NCBI GenBank assembly: GCA_902517865.1
Contig: CABYDT010000008.1
Coordinates: 1-35,576, forward strand
Direction of reading: 5' to 3'
Origin: an uncultured Pelagibacteraceae bacterium
GTDB lineage: Bacteria; Pseudomonadota; Alphaproteobacteria; Pelagibacterales; Pelagibacteraceae
Length of the DNA: 35,576 bases
A program made the translations under genes and the position numbers. Positions 35,122 to 35,576 of the stretch are shown one piece after another; position 1 is the stretch's first letter; each line of letters begins with the position of its first letter. The notes beneath the pieces are model-generated. The model was not told where the DNA came from. It ran no database searches and saw nothing but the letters and a program-made list of their open reading frames with translations.

Positions 35122-35143
35122 AAATCGTATGTTGTTACGATTT
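35122..35143 (-). promoter_or_regulatory. Hairpin between riboswitch and start codon
   Basis: A perfect 8-base stem, AAATCGTA and TACGATTT, with a 6-base loop, sits between the riboswitch's terminal AAAAAGG and the ATG at 35116. Folded, it would bring the AAGG sequence close to the start codon, so it may allow this distant Shine-Dalgarno to act. It has no T run after it and does not look like a terminator. Confidence 0.55.
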
Positions 35144-35192
35144 CCTTTTTAGCAGTTTATGCCTGCAATTTGGCTAAATCGGCGCTTGCATG
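35144..35192 (-). promoter_or_regulatory. SAM-II (SAM-alpha) riboswitch
   Basis: On the minus strand the core reads GCGCC, GATTTAGCC, then TTGCA, GGCATAAA and TGCTAAAAAGG. This follows the SAM-II consensus I recall (GATTTxxCC, TTGCA, TAAA, GCTAAAaAGG), with loop spacing equal to the Agrobacterium metA example. TTTAGC in the loop and GCTAAA near the 3' end are complementary, as a pseudoknot needs. The P1 helix is weak here (clear only as GCC/GGC), which lowers certainty. SAM-II elements of Alphaproteobacteria control metA/metX by hiding the Shine-Dalgarno when SAM is bound. Confidence 0.82.
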
Positions 35193-35197
35193 TTGTA

Positions 35198-35220
35198 CTA
35201 AAAGGTAAAAAAATTGTCAA
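35198..35220 (-). promoter_or_regulatory. Promoter of the metX leader
   Basis: A perfect TTGACA at 35220-35215 on the minus strand is followed after 17 bases by TACAAC at 35197-35192, a 4/6 match to TATAAT. A start around 35186-35190 would place the riboswitch at the very 5' end of the transcript, as expected for SAM-II. Confidence 0.6.
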
Positions 35221-35253
35221 ACTATCTTAGGTTTTACAGTAATGAATAAGTAA

Positions 35254-35259
35254 TATAAT
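35254..35259 (+). promoter_or_regulatory. Possible -10 element for the plus-strand hisC fragment
   Basis: A perfect TATAAT lies 16 bases before the ATG at 35276. TTTACA at 35233-35238 could be the -35 but its spacing (15) is short. If used, the leader would be about 10 bases. Confidence 0.35.
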
Positions 35260-35275
35260 AAGACATAAAATAATA

Positions 35276-35576
35276 ATGAAGTTACCTACAGCAAAAAATA
35301 TACATATTGATAGCTACTCTTCTGGACTATCTAGAATAGTCAATAGCACTAATTTAATCAAATTATCTCAGAACGAGACACCACTTGGACCATGTTCTGA
35401 GGTATCTAAAATTATAAAAAAAAGTTTAATTAATGTGTCACGCTACCCTGACGGTAACTCAAGTTTATTAAGAGAAAAATTAAGTAAAAAATTTAAATTA
35501 AATAAAGATCAAATAATTATTGGATGTGGTTCTGATGAAATTATTAGTTTAGTTTGTCAAGCATTTTTAGATAAAG
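35276..35576 (+). CDS. hisC: Histidinol-phosphate aminotransferase, N-terminal part (runs off window)
   Basis: An open frame of 100 codons from ATG at 35276 to the window end. SQNETPLGP near 32-40, RYPDGNSSLLREKLSKKF and GCGSDEIISLVCQAF are the N-terminal hallmarks of HisC (substrate loop, Y-P-D/E-G, and the G-x-G/S-DE motif of the PLP cofactor site). The part seen stops before the PNNPTG motif. It is exactly the region missing from the chimeric gene on the opposite strand at 34130, and the two do not overlap in content. Whether it continues into the rest of HisC or into MetX is decided outside the window. Confidence 0.9.
   Translation, partial: MKLPTAKNIHIDSYSSGLSRIVNSTNLIKLSQNETPLGPCSEVSKIIKKSLINVSRYPDGNSSLLREKLSKKFKLNKDQIIIGCGSDEIISLVCQAFLDK

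Overview
The window is AT-rich, densely packed chromosomal DNA from an alphaproteobacterium, most likely of the SAR11/Pelagibacterales type. This reading rests on the very low GC, Lys/Asn/Ile-rich proteins, start-stop overlaps between most neighbours, almost no intergenic space, and gene content typical of Alphaproteobacteria: a SAM-II riboswitch, the helicase / 7Fe ferredoxin / CarD neighbourhood, Coq7, HIG1 and DUF1192 proteins, a membrane-anchored cytochrome c, and argH-lptM-lysA. No sequence search was possible, so the clade is an inference. I see no IS element, prophage, CRISPR array or rRNA.

Layout. 1-5358 (+): 3' part of yidC, then argB, a HAD phosphatase, dapD, dapE and an HDAC-like deacetylase, all overlapping or nearly so. 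5355-13871 (-): kdsB, pheA, the 4.5S RNA, dnaX, ybaB, recR, def, fmt, truA, acetoacetyl-CoA synthetase and a 57-residue DUF1192 protein. 13948-19824: cytochrome c, an AmpG-type permease, an EF-hand secreted protein, a TauE/SafE permease (-), an MJ0042 zinc-ribbon membrane protein, a second MFS permease and an NlpC/P60 peptidase. 19920-23884 (+): Suv3-like helicase, TerB-like protein, ferredoxin, and a CarD regulator with a lysine-rich N-terminal extension, ending in a bidirectional terminator. 23939-26038 (-): a 32-residue polycationic peptide with an unusually strong ribosome binding site, a fatty acyl-CoA ligase and tRNA-Leu(CAA). 26126-33229: YqaA-like membrane protein, DsbB, Coq7, HNH nuclease (-), esterase (-), HIG1 protein, TlpA (-), argH, lptM, lysA, plsC. 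33223-35576: tyrA (-) and a rearranged metX/hisC locus.

The most unusual part is the right end. The minus-strand gene at 34130-35116 is an in-frame chimera: its first ~105 residues are the start of homoserine O-acetyltransferase (MetX) and the remaining ~222 are the C-terminal two thirds of histidinol-phosphate aminotransferase (HisC). It lies behind a promoter and a SAM-II riboswitch, which belong to metX. The missing N-terminal third of HisC begins on the opposite strand at 35276 and runs off the window. An ancestral divergent pair (hisC-tyrA one way, metX the other) has therefore either been inverted with breakpoints inside both genes, or been joined by a fold-back amplification or assembly artefact. 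The two explanations predict different sequence just beyond the right edge.

The rest is housekeeping: arginine (argB, argH), lysine/meso-DAP (dapD, dapE, lysA), Phe/Tyr (pheA, tyrA), LPS (kdsB, lptM), protein maturation (def, fmt, yidC, dsbB, tlpA), DNA replication and repair (dnaX, recR), cell-wall turnover (AmpG-like permease, NlpC/P60) and fatty acid or ketone-body activation (two AMP-forming ligases).
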